In this document: in pieces, positions 1 to 12,549 of the stretch
Position numbering within the stretch: the first letter of the stretch is position 1
Layout: the number at the start of each line of letters is the position of its first letter
NCBI RefSeq assembly: GCF_014205155.1
Contig: NZ_JACHMX010000001.1
Span: 4,712,001-4,776,000, forward strand
Direction: 5' to 3'
From: Amycolatopsis umgeniensis
GTDB lineage: Bacteria; Actinomycetota; Actinomycetes; Mycobacteriales; Pseudonocardiaceae
DNA length: 64,000 bases
Notes under the pieces: generated by a model
Database searches by the model: none
The model's input: the letters and a program-made list of their open reading frames with translations, nothing else
Told to the model about the DNA's origin: nothing
Program-made: the position numbers and the translations under genes

Positions 1-1047
1 TCCGATCGCGCCGAACAGTTGCAGCCCCGCCACGAAGACCGCGACGACGCCGACGATCGCCAGCGCGCGCAGGTCCCGTCCGATCCGCCGCCACCGTTCA
101 CCGGGCGCGAGCCAGCGCTGCAGCAGCAGCGGACCGGCGAACAGGATCGCGCCGAACAACGCCGACGAGTGCACGCACAGCAGTCCGACAGCACTGATCA
201 TCAGGACGAAGCCGGTGTCGGGCGCCGGGCGGTCGAGGTACCGCTTCACCGCGACGGCGGCCAGCGGCGTCAGCGCCAGACCGAGCAGGAACGGCAGCAA
301 AGGTCCCCTGCTCATCGACTCGTACAGCCCCATCACCGGCGCGATGGAGACGAGCGCGACCGCGCCCGCGAGCACCGCGCGCCCGCGGAACACGCGCACC
401 ATCGTGACCAGCGACAACGCGAGCAGCGCGGGCAGCAGCGCGGTGTTCGCGTCCAGGGTCAGCGGGATGGTCGCCGGGCTCAGCAGGTACACCACGGACG
501 CGAGCAGGTGATACGCGTTGGGGTAGAACACCGGCGCCGCGTCGCCGTACCAGTTGACCTCGCCGGTGCCGAACAGGCCGCCGTCCCCGGTTTCGGCGAT
601 CTGCCGGACGCCGTTCGCGTGATAGACCGCGTCGAAACCCTGCGGGATGGCGTCCAGCCTGCCCATCCCGCGCACCACGGCGTACATCCCGACGGCGGCC
701 GCGAGCAGCAAACAGGCCCCGACGGCTAGATGCCCTGCCCGTCCCCACAGCGGTTCCTCCGGCGCGGGCGGCCATCGGCGCAGGGTGAGCCGTCGCAGAC
801 CGTGAGCGACTCCGGCGAACAAGACCGTCGCCGCCGCGTACGTCACCGGGGTGAACGGGAGGCCGAGCGCGGCCGTCCACGGCCCGGCGAGACCACCGAT
901 GGCGTAACTCAGCAACGGCGTCATACCCGCGAGCACCCAGCCGCGCAGGCCGGCGGCGAGACCGGTGAGCAGGCCGGGCAGGCCGATGACGAGCAGTGCG
1001 ACGCACACCGTGACGATGTCGGCCAGCAGGGAGGTCTGGGTGGGCAC
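1..1047 (-). CDS. DUF6541-type multi-spanning membrane protein (3' part outside window)
   Basis: The frame is open from a GTG at 1047 down to base 1, so the C-terminal part lies outside the window. The start reads VPTQTSLLADIVTVCVALLV, followed by a Leu/Ala-rich hydrophobic stretch with GLRGWVLAGMTPLLSYAIGG. This closely parallels the start of the 669-residue protein at 8724-10733 ([20 protein letters not shown]), so the two are paralogues. The family is annotated DUF6541 in actinomycetes. It has many predicted membrane helices and looks like a polyprenyl-phosphate-sugar-dependent (GT-C) glycosyltransferase, but no activity can be read from the sequence. It is divergent from the GT-C gene starting at 1311. 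GTG is preferred because it gives the same N-terminus as the paralogue. Confidence 0.75.
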   Translation of the reverse strand, partial: MPTQTSLLADIVTVCVALLVIGLPGLLTGLAAGLRGWVLAGMTPLLSYAIGGLAGPWTAALGLPFTPVTYAAATVLFAGVAHGLRRLTLRRWPPAPEEPLWGRAGHLAVGACLLLAAAVGMYAVVRGMGRLDAIPQGFDAVYHANGVRQIAETGDGGLFGTGEVNWYGDAAPVFYPNAYHLLASVVYLLSPATIPLTLDANTALLPALLALSLVTMVRVFRGRAVLAGAVALVSIAPVMGLYESMSRGPLLPFLLGLALTPLAAVAVKRYLDRPAPDTGFVLMISAVGLLCVHSSALFGAILFAGPLLLQRWLAPGERWRRIGRDLRALAIVGVVAVFVAGLQLFGAIG

Positions 1048-1310
1048 GGGCTTCCTCGGGGTGGGGAATCCGCACGGAACCCCCGAGGTGCGGAACGGAA
1101 TGGGAAGTCAGATTAACGGCCGAGGGCCGTTACCCGAAGGAGTCACATCCCGTCGGGGAAAACGGCGGAACGACGCCTACTCCGCGCACACCGAACTCAC
1201 CCATTCGTGTCAACTAACTGCGCCAAAAGAAACACCTCGGCGCGGTGATCGATACTTGACCGTAGTCTTTTCGTCAGGGGAGTGGCTCGGCCCGGAAGGG
1301 TGGGGATCAG

Positions 1311-2921
1311 GTGGTGGTCGCGCTCGTCGGCGCCTGGTTCGTGGTCGCCGCCTTCGTCCTCGTGGCCTGGCCCGAGATCAGTGCGGACAAGAACTGGCGC
1401 GCCGCCGCGCTGGCGCTGACTCTCGGTTTCTCGCTGATACACCAGCTGTTGTTTTCGACCATCTCGGAAGACGCGTACATCACTTTCCGTTACGCCCAGA
1501 ACATCGCCGACGGCAATGGCCCGGTGTTCAACACCGGTGAGCGGATCGAGGGATACGCGAATTTCCTCTGGATGATCGCGATCGCGTTGCCGAAGGCCGC
1601 TTTCGGGGCCGATATCGAGACCTCCGCGATCGTCCTCGGGGTCCTCGCCACCCTCGGCGCGGTCCTGCTCGCGCACGTGACGGTGAACCGGGTGGTCGCG
1701 CGGGCGGCGGGGGAGCCTCGTCCGGCCTACGGGGTGGCCGCCGCCGTGCTCGTCGCGGGCGCCGGAGGATTGGCCGCGTACGGCGGATCCGGCACCGAGA
1801 CACCGTTGTTCGTGCTGCTCGTGTTCGGCGTCTTCGCCTCGCTCGCGGCGCGGCGTCCGGTCGTCGCGGGGGTGCTCGTCGCCTTCGCGATGATGACCCG
1901 TCCGGCGGGGACGCTGCTCGCGGTGCTCGTCGGGAGCTGGCTGGTCATCGCCGCGCTGCGCGGCCGCTACACCTGGTGGTCACCGGCGGGCTGGCTGCTC
2001 GGCGGGCTCGTCTTCGCCGCACCGTGGACGGCGTGGCGGGTGACCTACTACGACCACGTCCTGCCGACGTCGGTCGTCATTCCCTTCGACATCGATGTCG
2101 CCGCGCGTATCGACCACGGTTGGCGGTATCTCTCCGGATTCTCGGTGGTCCACCAGGGATTCCTGCTGCTCGGCCTGGTCGCGGCGGGGGCGCTGCTCCT
2201 GCGCCGCAACGGCCGGACACCGCCCGAGGCCGAGGCGAGGTCGCTGACCTGGCTGATGCTCGTCACCGCCGTCGCGCTCACCGGGTTCGTGGTCTTCTTC
2301 GGCGGCGACGCCGGACCCGCTTGGCGCCTGCTGGCGCCGATCCCGCCGTTGCTGTCGGTGGTGGCCGTGTCGGTCTACGGCGTGCTCACCGCGGTCACGA
2401 AACCGAGCCCGCGCCCGCGGCCGCCGGTCCAGCGGCTGATGCCCGCCGCCGCGGTGACGTTGTCCGGGCTCGCGGTACTGGTCTCGGTGTTCAGCCCGGA
2501 CATGCTGGCCCGCGTGCGCGCCTGGCACGACCACGGCGCCCAGATGGAGGAGATCGGCCGCTGGCTCGACGCGTATCTGCCGCCCGGTTCGGTGGTGAGC
2601 ACTTCCGCGCCCGGTGTGCTGTCGTACCACGCCGGGACGCAGCTGCAGATCGTCGGCGTCCGCGGGCAGACCGAGGAAGCGGGCGAGGCCGTCGTCTCCC
2701 GGCGCCATCCGACGATCGCGGTCATCACCGACAGTGGTTACTCGTCGACGCAGTCGTGCGTGATCGACCCGGCGTACTCGGAGAGGTACCGCGTCGCGAC
2801 CTTCGCGCGTGAAGGAACCTCGTCGTGGCTCACCGTCTTCCTGCGGGCCGACGTCGAGCGGTCGGTCACGTCGGCCCTCGACTTCTCACCCGACTTCCGC
2901 CACGTACCGTGCCCTTCGTGA
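1311..2921 (+). CDS. AftB-like GT-C family glycosyltransferase (arabinofuranosyltransferase candidate)
   Basis: A 536-residue protein with about ten or more hydrophobic segments and a soluble C-terminal part. Residues 53-80 carry the acidic pair and loop typical of AftB-type enzymes: SEDAYITFRYAQNIADGNG, then PVFNTGERIE. Mycobacterial AftB has a comparable 'DD...GNGPVFNQGERVE' loop. AftB adds terminal beta-1,2-arabinofuranose to arabinan using decaprenyl-phosphoryl-arabinose outside the membrane, and by analogy this protein is a membrane GT-C enzyme of the wall arabinan. The GTG start follows a GGGG stretch. The stop overlaps the GTG of the next gene by 4 bases (GTGA), suggesting one operon. 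It could instead act on another glycan, since a second AftB-like protein lies at 14061. Confidence 0.75.
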   Translation: MVVALVGAWFVVAAFVLVAWPEISADKNWRAAALALTLGFSLIHQLLFSTISEDAYITFRYAQNIADGNGPVFNTGERIEGYANFLWMIAIALPKAAFGADIETSAIVLGVLATLGAVLLAHVTVNRVVARAAGEPRPAYGVAAAVLVAGAGGLAAYGGSGTETPLFVLLVFGVFASLAARRPVVAGVLVAFAMMTRPAGTLLAVLVGSWLVIAALRGRYTWWSPAGWLLGGLVFAAPWTAWRVTYYDHVLPTSVVIPFDIDVAARIDHGWRYLSGFSVVHQGFLLLGLVAAGALLLRRNGRTPPEAEARSLTWLMLVTAVALTGFVVFFGGDAGPAWRLLAPIPPLLSVVAVSVYGVLTAVTKPSPRPRPPVQRLMPAAAVTLSGLAVLVSVFSPDMLARVRAWHDHGAQMEEIGRWLDAYLPPGSVVSTSAPGVLSYHAGTQLQIVGVRGQTEEAGEAVVSRRHPTIAVITDSGYSSTQSCVIDPAYSERYRVATFAREGTSSWLTVFLRADVERSVTSALDFSPDFRHVPCPS

Positions 2922-4384
2922 GTGTCGACGAACGTGTCCTTCCCAGCCGGCCAGTAGCGCTCGAAGCACCTTCGCGCCTGTTCGGCTTCGGCGTGTTCGC
3001 CGCCGCTCTCACCGTGCTGCTCGTCCGTTTCCTCGTGCCGCGGCCGATCGCGATATCCGACAACGGCGACGGCTTCCGCGTGCTGTGCGGCGCGGGCATC
3101 CCGTGGAAGGGCAAGCCGGAACAGTTCGTCCATCTCGCCTACACCGTTCCGGCAGGCGAATGCGACGCCACGTATCTCCTGACCCAGAGCTGGTTCGCGC
3201 GGATCGCGCGGTCGATCGGCGGCTTCCTCGGCCTCGAGTCGACGCTCAGCCTGGTCGTACTCGGCGTGCTGACCAGCGTTCTCGCCGCCGCGGCGGTCGC
3301 GCTGATCGTCGTCGGACTGCCGTACTCGCGCCGCGTCCGCGGCTTCGCGACCGTGGGGCTGTTGCTGGTCGTCGCGGACTCCGCGTTCTTCGGCTACTTC
3401 GCTTCCGTGCTCGGCGAAGGGGCCGCGTTCCTCGGTCTCTTGCTCGCCGTCGGCGGCCTGTTGGTGGCCGCGAGGCCCGGTTGGTGGCGCTACGCGGGCC
3501 TCGCGGTGCTGCTCTTCGGCGGCGTCATCGCGGTCAACGCCAAGGTCCAGACGCTGATGATCCTGCCGTTGCTCGCGCTCGCGGTGCTGCTCGTCCGCCC
3601 GGACGGCGTCCGCGGCCTCCGGCGCTGGCTCCCCGTGGTTTTCGTCATCGGCGCGCTCGCCGGAGGTACGGCGTACGCGCAGCAGACGGTCGAACCGGCG
3701 AAGCTGCCCGACGGTTCACTCGCCGCGCGTCCTGGTGATGATTCGCGTGAGATCAACATGTTCAACACGATCTTCCTGACCATTGTGGACGGTCAGCACG
3801 ACACCGAGGCCGATCTCGCCGCGCTGGGACTGCCCGCGTCGTTCGGCCAGTACGCGGGCAACGGCTGGTGGCACCCCCGGCCCGCCACGATGGATCCCGA
3901 GTACCCGAAGTACCGCGAGCAGATCAGCAGGCGCAACGTCATCGAGTATTTCGCGACGCATCCCTTGCGCACCATCGGGATCCTGGACCGCGCGGCGGGC
4001 GATCTGCTCACCGCGCGGCCGCCCTACCTCGGCAGCTTCGACGCCTCGGCAGGCTTCGCCCCCGAGGCGCAGGAACACCGCGTCCCGGTGGCCTCGACAG
4101 TCACGAAACTCCTGGCGCCACTGGGTTTCTTCGCTTTGCTGCCGATCTGGTCCCTGCTCGCGTGGCGTGGCTGGAAAACCCGGCGCGACGCGGTGGGCGT
4201 CGCGCTGGGCTTCCTGCTCGCCGTCGCCGCCGGCCAGTTCGTGCTGGCCGCGCTCGGTGACGGCTTGGAGAACGTCAAGCACCAGGTGATCGCGTTGTAC
4301 TGCACGCTGCTCGGCGTCGTCCTGGCGCTGGTGACCTTCGGGCGTCAGGAGGACTTGGCGTCTTCGACGTCCAAGGTCCCTTGA
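2918..4384 (+). CDS. Multi-spanning membrane protein, probable GT-C glycosyltransferase
   Basis: A 488-residue protein with an N-terminal helix, then the motif ISDNGDGFRVLC (about residues 46-57) in the first extracytoplasmic loop, followed by about eight to ten hydrophobic segments. An acidic first-loop motif before a polytopic domain is the GT-C pattern. The family resembles proteins annotated as hexose transferase WsfD, but I am not certain of that name. The GTG start overlaps the upstream AftB-like gene's stop (GTGA), implying translational coupling. Its 3' end overlaps the convergent gene at 4345-5595 by 40 bases, so the last codons of both genes share DNA. Confidence 0.65.
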   Translation: MSVDERVLPSRPVALEAPSRLFGFGVFAAALTVLLVRFLVPRPIAISDNGDGFRVLCGAGIPWKGKPEQFVHLAYTVPAGECDATYLLTQSWFARIARSIGGFLGLESTLSLVVLGVLTSVLAAAAVALIVVGLPYSRRVRGFATVGLLLVVADSAFFGYFASVLGEGAAFLGLLLAVGGLLVAARPGWWRYAGLAVLLFGGVIAVNAKVQTLMILPLLALAVLLVRPDGVRGLRRWLPVVFVIGALAGGTAYAQQTVEPAKLPDGSLAARPGDDSREINMFNTIFLTIVDGQHDTEADLAALGLPASFGQYAGNGWWHPRPATMDPEYPKYREQISRRNVIEYFATHPLRTIGILDRAAGDLLTARPPYLGSFDASAGFAPEAQEHRVPVASTVTKLLAPLGFFALLPIWSLLAWRGWKTRRDAVGVALGFLLAVAAGQFVLAALGDGLENVKHQVIALYCTLLGVVLALVTFGRQEDLASSTSKVP

Positions 4385-5595
4385 TGCGGCCGGAAGCCGT
4401 TGAAGCCCTTGTTCCGCGCCCAGCGTGACGTGGTCGGGAACGACACCAGGGCGGCGAAGATCAGGAGTGCGACGGCGTCGACCCAGAACACCGCCGCGCC
4501 GCCGACGAACCGCAGGTTCACCGCGACGTAGAGGAAGAACAGCGCGCCGACCCAGAGCCGCCGTCCCTCACTCCGTTGCTGGTCGAGCACGACCGCGACG
4601 ACCGCGACGATCAGCGGCGCCATCATCACGAACACGCGTGCGGTGTCGGTCGCGACCAGCCGTCCGGCCAGGCAGCAGGCGAACAGCCAGATGCTGGCGA
4701 TCAGCAGTTCCGCGCGCAGGCCGTAGCGGCGGTACTGCTGGTAGAGGCCGTAGCCGAAGATCAGCCAGAAGAAGTGGAACGTGCTGAACAGTTCGACCTG
4801 GCCGGTGCCCTTGCTCGCGTTGAGCGCGAAGCGGATGTTGTCGAGCAGACCGCTGTTGGACTGACCCGAGCCGAAGCCGTAGTCGCCGCCGATGAGGTTC
4901 TGCGCCCAGAGCCGGTAGCCGATGTAGACGCCGACGGCGACCACGAAAACGCCGATGCCCCCCAGGACGTCGCGATCGCGGAACGAACGGCCTCGTGTCC
5001 ACGCGATGAGCGGGTACAGCGGGGCCAGCAGGAGTGTCGTCTCCTTGTTGATCGCGCCCAGCACGATGACGATCGCGAACGGGATCAGCTTCCGCTTGAG
5101 CACGAACCAGATCGCGAGCAGGTAGAGCAGGTTGTTGAGCGGGTCGACCAGCCACGGGTTGCTGAAGGCGTACGGCGCGTACCAGAACGTGCAGGCCAGC
5201 GCGACGGCGGCGAGCACCGAGGTGAACAACTGGAGCTTCAGGTACGAGCGCAGGAATTCGAAGAAGACGAGGACCGTGGCCAGCGTGACCACGAAGGTGA
5301 GGGCGACCCAGAGGACGTCGAGCGAGAGCCCGGTCAACAGATTGCCGCGATGGACGAGCCAAGGGCTCAGCATGCGCAGCGCGAACGGGTTCTCGACGGC
5401 CGCCCCGGTCTGCTCGGACATGCGGTAGTAGTTGATCGCGTCGCCCCAGGCCTGCTCGTGCGGCTTGGGGAACTTCGGCATGAAGGAGATCAGGTTGATC
5501 AGGGAAACCGTGCTCAGCGCGAGATAAGCCCAGAGGCGTTGAGCGCCGGGCCGTCCTCTCGGCAAGAGAGCGATTTCGGTGGTTTCGTGCGTCAC
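4345..5595 (-). CDS. Polytopic membrane protein of unknown function
   Basis: A 416-residue protein starting with GTG. A first hydrophobic helix (about 21-40) is followed by a loop with WGDAINYYRMSEQ and NPFALRMLSPWLV, then about nine further hydrophobic segments and a short basic tail. I do not recognise a named family. The layout (acidic residue in the first outer loop, polytopic core) again suggests a GT-C-like enzyme or a lipid-linked sugar handling protein. Its neighbours, AftB-like and GT-C genes, fit a cell-envelope glycan role, but this is inference. It is divergently transcribed from the acyltransferase at 5697. Confidence 0.6.
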   Translation of the reverse strand: MTHETTEIALLPRGRPGAQRLWAYLALSTVSLINLISFMPKFPKPHEQAWGDAINYYRMSEQTGAAVENPFALRMLSPWLVHRGNLLTGLSLDVLWVALTFVVTLATVLVFFEFLRSYLKLQLFTSVLAAVALACTFWYAPYAFSNPWLVDPLNNLLYLLAIWFVLKRKLIPFAIVIVLGAINKETTLLLAPLYPLIAWTRGRSFRDRDVLGGIGVFVVAVGVYIGYRLWAQNLIGGDYGFGSGQSNSGLLDNIRFALNASKGTGQVELFSTFHFFWLIFGYGLYQQYRRYGLRAELLIASIWLFACCLAGRLVATDTARVFVMMAPLIVAVVAVVLDQQRSEGRRLWVGALFFLYVAVNLRFVGGAAVFWVDAVALLIFAALVSFPTTSRWARNKGFNGFRPHQGTLDVEDAKSS

Positions 5596-5668
5596 GATCG
5601 TATTTTAGGGCAGTGACCTGGGGTGATGGCGTCAGAGCCAGCATGTGACCTACGCGACCGTAGGTTGG

Positions 5669-5689
5669 TTACCCTACGGTAGCGTAACC
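5669..5689. promoter_or_regulatory. Imperfect 21-bp palindrome, probable TetR-type operator
   Basis: The sequence GTTACCCTACGGTAGCGTAAC reads almost the same on both strands (GTTAC and CTAC half-sites, one mismatched pair and the centre base). It ends 7 bases before the ATG of the acyltransferase gene, and a related ACCGTAGG/CCCTACGGT inverted repeat overlaps it at 5658-5681. The position and length suit a dimeric repressor. With no Shine-Dalgarno sequence in the short remaining gap, the mRNA may be leaderless and start inside or next to this site. Confidence 0.5.
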
Positions 5690-5696
5690 TGGACGA

Positions 5697-6431
5697 ATGG
5701 CCGAACTCGTTTACCCGCCCGTCATCATGGCGGCGAAGTTGATGTTCCGGGTGCTGGACAACCGCATCCGGGTGGAGGGAACCGAGCACATCCCGGCCAC
5801 CGGCGGGGCGGTCATCGCCTGCAACCACGTGAGCTACCTCGACTTCATCTTCTGCGGGCTCGGCGCGCAACCGGCGAAACGCCTGGTCAGGTTCATGGCG
5901 AAGAAGGAGATCTTCAGCAACCGCGTCGCCGGACCGCTCATGCGCGGTATGCACCACATCTCCGTCGACCGCGGCGCGGGTCTCGCGTCGTACCGGGAAG
6001 CCGTCGAGCGGTTGAAGGCCGGAGAGGTCGTCGGCGTGTTCCCCGAAGCCACGATCAGCCGGTCTTTCACCGTGAAGGACATCAAATCCGGCGCCGTCCG
6101 GATGGCTGCCGAAGCCGGCGTCCCCGTCGTGCCGATGGCGCTGTGGGGCACCCAGCGGCTGTGGACCAAGGGCCGCCCGAAGGACCTCACCAAACGGCAC
6201 GTCCCGATCTCGATCCTCGCCGGCGAGCCGATGTACCCGAAGGCCGAAGAAGACGCCGAAGTCCTTTCGAAGGACCTTCGCGTGCGGATGTCCGCGCTGG
6301 TGGACCGAGTCCAGGCGGACTACCCGGAGAAGCCGGGAGCCGACGACGAGCGCTGGTGGCTGCCCGCGCACCTCGGCGGGACGGCGCCGACGCCGGAAGA
6401 GGCCGCCGAACTGGACCGCGAGCGCCGCTAG
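5697..6431 (+). CDS. PlsC-type 1-acyl-sn-glycerol-3-phosphate acyltransferase family protein
   Basis: A 244-residue acyltransferase of the LPLAT/PlsC family, which transfers acyl groups to glycerolipids at the inner face of the membrane. The catalytic HX4D motif is NHVSYLD at about residues 43-49. The second conserved block is FPEATIS at about 115-121, standing where the EGTR/EGS motif normally lies, and VPVVPMALWGTQ gives the fourth motif. The N-terminus (residues 5-20) is amphipathic rather than a true membrane helix. The real substrate may be a lysophospholipid or a glycolipid. A palindromic operator-like site lies immediately upstream, so expression is probably repressed by a TetR-family regulator encoded elsewhere. 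Confidence 0.85.
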   Translation: MAELVYPPVIMAAKLMFRVLDNRIRVEGTEHIPATGGAVIACNHVSYLDFIFCGLGAQPAKRLVRFMAKKEIFSNRVAGPLMRGMHHISVDRGAGLASYREAVERLKAGEVVGVFPEATISRSFTVKDIKSGAVRMAAEAGVPVVPMALWGTQRLWTKGRPKDLTKRHVPISILAGEPMYPKAEEDAEVLSKDLRVRMSALVDRVQADYPEKPGADDERWWLPAHLGGTAPTPEEAAELDRERR

Positions 6432-7243
6432 AACCAGCGCTCGAGCACCTGCGCCACCCCGTCCTCGGAGTTCGGGGCGGTCACCTCGTCGGCGACGTCC
6501 AGGACGAGGCGGTGGCCGTTGGCCATCGCCACCCCGTGCCCGGCCCAGCCGAGCATCTCGACGTCGTTGGGCATGTCACCGAACGCGATCACGCGCTCGG
6601 CGGGGACGCCCAGCCGCTCGGCGACCTCGGCCAGCCCGGTCGCCTTCGTGATGCCGTGCGCGGAGACCTCGATCAGGCCGGAGTTCGTCGAGTAGGTGAT
6701 GTCGACTGCGCCGTCGAGCACTTCGCGCGCCGCCAGAGCCATCTCGTCGGAGGTCATCCCGCGCCTGCTGATCATCAGCTTGATCGCCGGATGCCCGAGC
6801 ACCTCGGCCCTCGGTGCCTGCGTGCCCTCGTTGTCACCCCAGGGGTTGTGATAGTCGGGTTCGATCACGAAATTGCGCATTTCCGGGTCGAGCGCGGACT
6901 CGCCGATCCGCTCCGCGGCGTACCGGCAGCCGGGAAGAGCGTGATCAAGAGCACTCACGGCGTCGTGCAGCAGCGTGGGTTCGAGCATGCCGTGGACGGC
7001 CACGATCCGGTCGGTTCCGACCTCGTACAGCACCGCGCCGTTCGCGCAGACCGCGTACCCGGTCAGGTTCAGCGGGTTCGCGATCGGGGCGATCCAGCGC
7101 GGCGGACGCCCGCTGACCAGCACGAACGGGACTCCGGCCTCGGTGACCCGCGCGACGACGCCGATCGTGCGTTCGGTCAGGGCCTCCATCGGGCCGAGCA
7201 GGGTGCCATCGACATCGGACGCGATCAGAAGGGGTTTTTCCAC
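6428..7243 (-). CDS. HAD-superfamily (Cof-type) phosphatase
   Basis: A 271-residue cytosolic phosphohydrolase. Motif I is SDVDGTLL (nucleophile Asp near residue 10), motif II is in VLVSGRPP, the conserved lysine lies in HAIKLMISRRG/GITKATGL, and motif III/IV is AFGDMPNDVEM. This order is that of Cof/YbiV-type HAD enzymes, which dephosphorylate sugar phosphates or nucleotides; the substrate cannot be told. The GTG at 7243 was chosen because the HAD core then begins at residue 6, and the long open frame upstream has no family similarity. The gene overlaps the convergent acyltransferase by 4 bases. Confidence 0.85.
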   Translation of the reverse strand: MEKPLLIASDVDGTLLGPMEALTERTIGVVARVTEAGVPFVLVSGRPPRWIAPIANPLNLTGYAVCANGAVLYEVGTDRIVAVHGMLEPTLLHDAVSALDHALPGCRYAAERIGESALDPEMRNFVIEPDYHNPWGDNEGTQAPRAEVLGHPAIKLMISRRGMTSDEMALAAREVLDGAVDITYSTNSGLIEVSAHGITKATGLAEVAERLGVPAERVIAFGDMPNDVEMLGWAGHGVAMANGHRLVLDVADEVTAPNSEDGVAQVLERWF

Positions 7244-7310
7244 CGTCGCATTGTCCCCGAACATCCGCCCATCGGGCGAAGGTCCGACGGACACCGCTAC
7301 CTTCCGGGGT

Positions 7311-8204
7311 GTGCGCGTAGGCATCGTGATCCTTCCGGAAGATCGTTGGTGGGCGGCCGAGCCGAAATGGCGGGCCGCCGAGGAATACGGCTTCGACCAC
7401 GCTTGGACGTACGACCACCTCGGCTGGCGGAATCTCGTCGACGGCCCGTGGTTCAGTGCGATGCCAACGTTGACGGCGGCCGCGCTGGTGACGTCGAAGA
7501 TCAGACTGGGCACCTTCGTGGCGTCACCGGTCGCTCGGCATCCCGTGCCGTTCACCCGCGAGCTGACCACCCTCGACGACATCTCCGACGGCCGTTTCAT
7601 CCTCGGCGTGGGCGCAGGTGTCCCACAGTCCAACTACGACGCCGCCGTCCTCGACGGCCCGGAACTGTCGGTCAAACAGCGCACGGACCGCTTCGCCGAG
7701 TTCGTCGAAGCCCTCGACGGGCTGTTGATGACCGATGGTTTCGACTACGAGGGCGAGTACTACCGGGCCAAGGGCGCGCGGAACCTGCCCGGCTGCGTGC
7801 AGCGGCCGCGGCTGCCGTTCCTGGTGGCCGCGAACGGCCCGCGCACGATGACGCTCGCCGCGCGGTTCGGGGCGGGCTGGGTCACCACCGGCGTCAAGTC
7901 GGACACCCAGGACGAGTGGTGGAAGGGTGTCGCGGGGCTCGTGAAGACCTTCGACGAGCGGCTCGAAGCCGTGGGCCGGGACAAGGGGAGCGTGCAGCGG
8001 TTCCTGAGCCTCGACTCGGCGCCGGTGTTCTCCCTCTCCAGCGTCGGCGCGTTCACCGACGCGGCCGGGCGGGCCGGGGAGCTCGGGTTCACCGACATCG
8101 TCACGCACTGGCCGCGCTCCGGCGACTACTACGTCGGCCGCGAGTCGACGCTCGAGGAGGTCGTCAGCGACGTACTCCCGGTACTCCAGGGAAGAAGCGC
8201 TTAG
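7311..8204 (+). CDS. LLM-class (luciferase-like) F420- or flavin-dependent oxidoreductase
   Basis: A 297-residue TIM-barrel protein of the bacterial luciferase-like family. Recognisable blocks are VRVGIVILP at the start, YGFDHAWTYDHLGWR (barrel strand 2), KIRLGTFVASPVARHP, the DDISDGRFILGVGAG motif, and VAANGPRTMTLAARFGAGW. In actinomycetes many such enzymes use F420 rather than FMN; substrate and cofactor are not decidable here. It starts with GTG at 7311 and is divergent from the HAD gene with a 67-base gap. A strong hairpin follows downstream. Confidence 0.85.
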   Translation: MRVGIVILPEDRWWAAEPKWRAAEEYGFDHAWTYDHLGWRNLVDGPWFSAMPTLTAAALVTSKIRLGTFVASPVARHPVPFTRELTTLDDISDGRFILGVGAGVPQSNYDAAVLDGPELSVKQRTDRFAEFVEALDGLLMTDGFDYEGEYYRAKGARNLPGCVQRPRLPFLVAANGPRTMTLAARFGAGWVTTGVKSDTQDEWWKGVAGLVKTFDERLEAVGRDKGSVQRFLSLDSAPVFSLSSVGAFTDAAGRAGELGFTDIVTHWPRSGDYYVGRESTLEEVVSDVLPVLQGRSA

Positions 8205-8338
8205 GCCGATCGGGTGACATTGGCGGGCCGGGTAAACCGGTTCCGCCCAACGGTCGTCTGAAGGATGAGTACAGCGAGTGGGTGTGGCCGCCGGGTGGCT
8301 ACCCCTCATGGGTCACCCCGGGGGTGAATGGGGGACTG

Positions 8339-8386
8339 AGGCTCGCGTGGTCGCGGCGGGGGCAGTCCGCGACCACGCGAGCCTTT
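8339..8386. terminator. Rho-independent-type hairpin
   Basis: AGGCTCGCGTGGTCGCGG at 8339-8356 pairs perfectly over 18 bp with 8367-8384, with a 10-base loop, followed by TTTATCTTT. This is a strong terminator for the upstream oxidoreductase gene. Confidence 0.75.
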
Positions 8387-8452
8387 ATCTTTGGGGCCCG
8401 GTACCTACGGTCGGGCGGTTTCGCGTGACCGGTGGGACGACACACGTGACTG

Positions 8453-8498
8453 GACGGACGACACGCGGGGACTCGACCGTCGCCGAGTGTCGTCCGTC
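8453..8498. repeat. Inverted repeat
   Basis: GACGGACGACAC at 8453-8464 is repeated in inverse at 8487-8498, a 12-bp perfect stem with a 22-base loop. It may be a weak terminator or a member of the local palindrome population. Confidence 0.45.
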
Positions 8499-8653
8499 TG
8501 ATCACACGTGCTGGACCGCCTCGGTTCCGGCGCCTTCATGTACTTGAGTCAGGTGTGAAGGTCAAGTTTCCTCGGCTGAGCCGCGTGAAGGAGTCCTTCG
8601 CGCGCGGCCGCAGTGACCGCTGGTGCGCGTGCGGCGGACGTACCGATCCGCAA

Positions 8654-8708
8654 GTCCGTGAAGGCCTCCTTCACTACCTTCAGGGTAGGTAAGGAGGCCT
8701 TCACGGAC
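8654..8708. repeat. GTGAAGG-family intergenic hairpin
   Basis: GTCCGTGAAGGCCTCCTT pairs over 18 bp with AAGGAGGCCTTCACGGAC, the stem continuing with mismatches to a TTCAGGG loop. The same GAAGGCCTCCTT stem occurs at 44225-44267. It lies 15 bases beyond the stop of the DUF6541 gene. Confidence 0.7.
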
Positions 8709-8723
8709 CGGACCGCGCCCAGG

Positions 8724-12545
<3,822 letters not shown>

Positions 12546-12549
<4 letters not shown>

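Larger units (their letters stand above)
8205..8723. other. Gene-free convergent intergenic region with hairpins
   Basis: About 520 bases between the 3' ends of the oxidoreductase gene and the DUF6541 gene. I see no credible coding frame. It contains three inverted repeats (8339-8386, 8453-8498, 8654-8708), listed separately, and a partial GTGAAGG...CCTTC motif around 8553-8600. Confidence 0.6.

Noticed and set aside
98..1075. A 325-codon minus-strand frame at the left edge
   Set aside because: Arg-rich shadow; the frame from GTG 1047 is hydrophobic and matches the paralogue at 8724-10733.
2918..4384. A firm name as hexose transferase WsfD
   Set aside because: The SDNGD-type loop is suggestive, but I cannot verify the family from memory, so no symbol was given.
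5645..8428. A 927-codon plus-strand frame spanning the acyltransferase, HAD and oxidoreductase genes
   Set aside because: It crosses three genes with good motifs in other frames and is Arg/Pro-rich without any domain.
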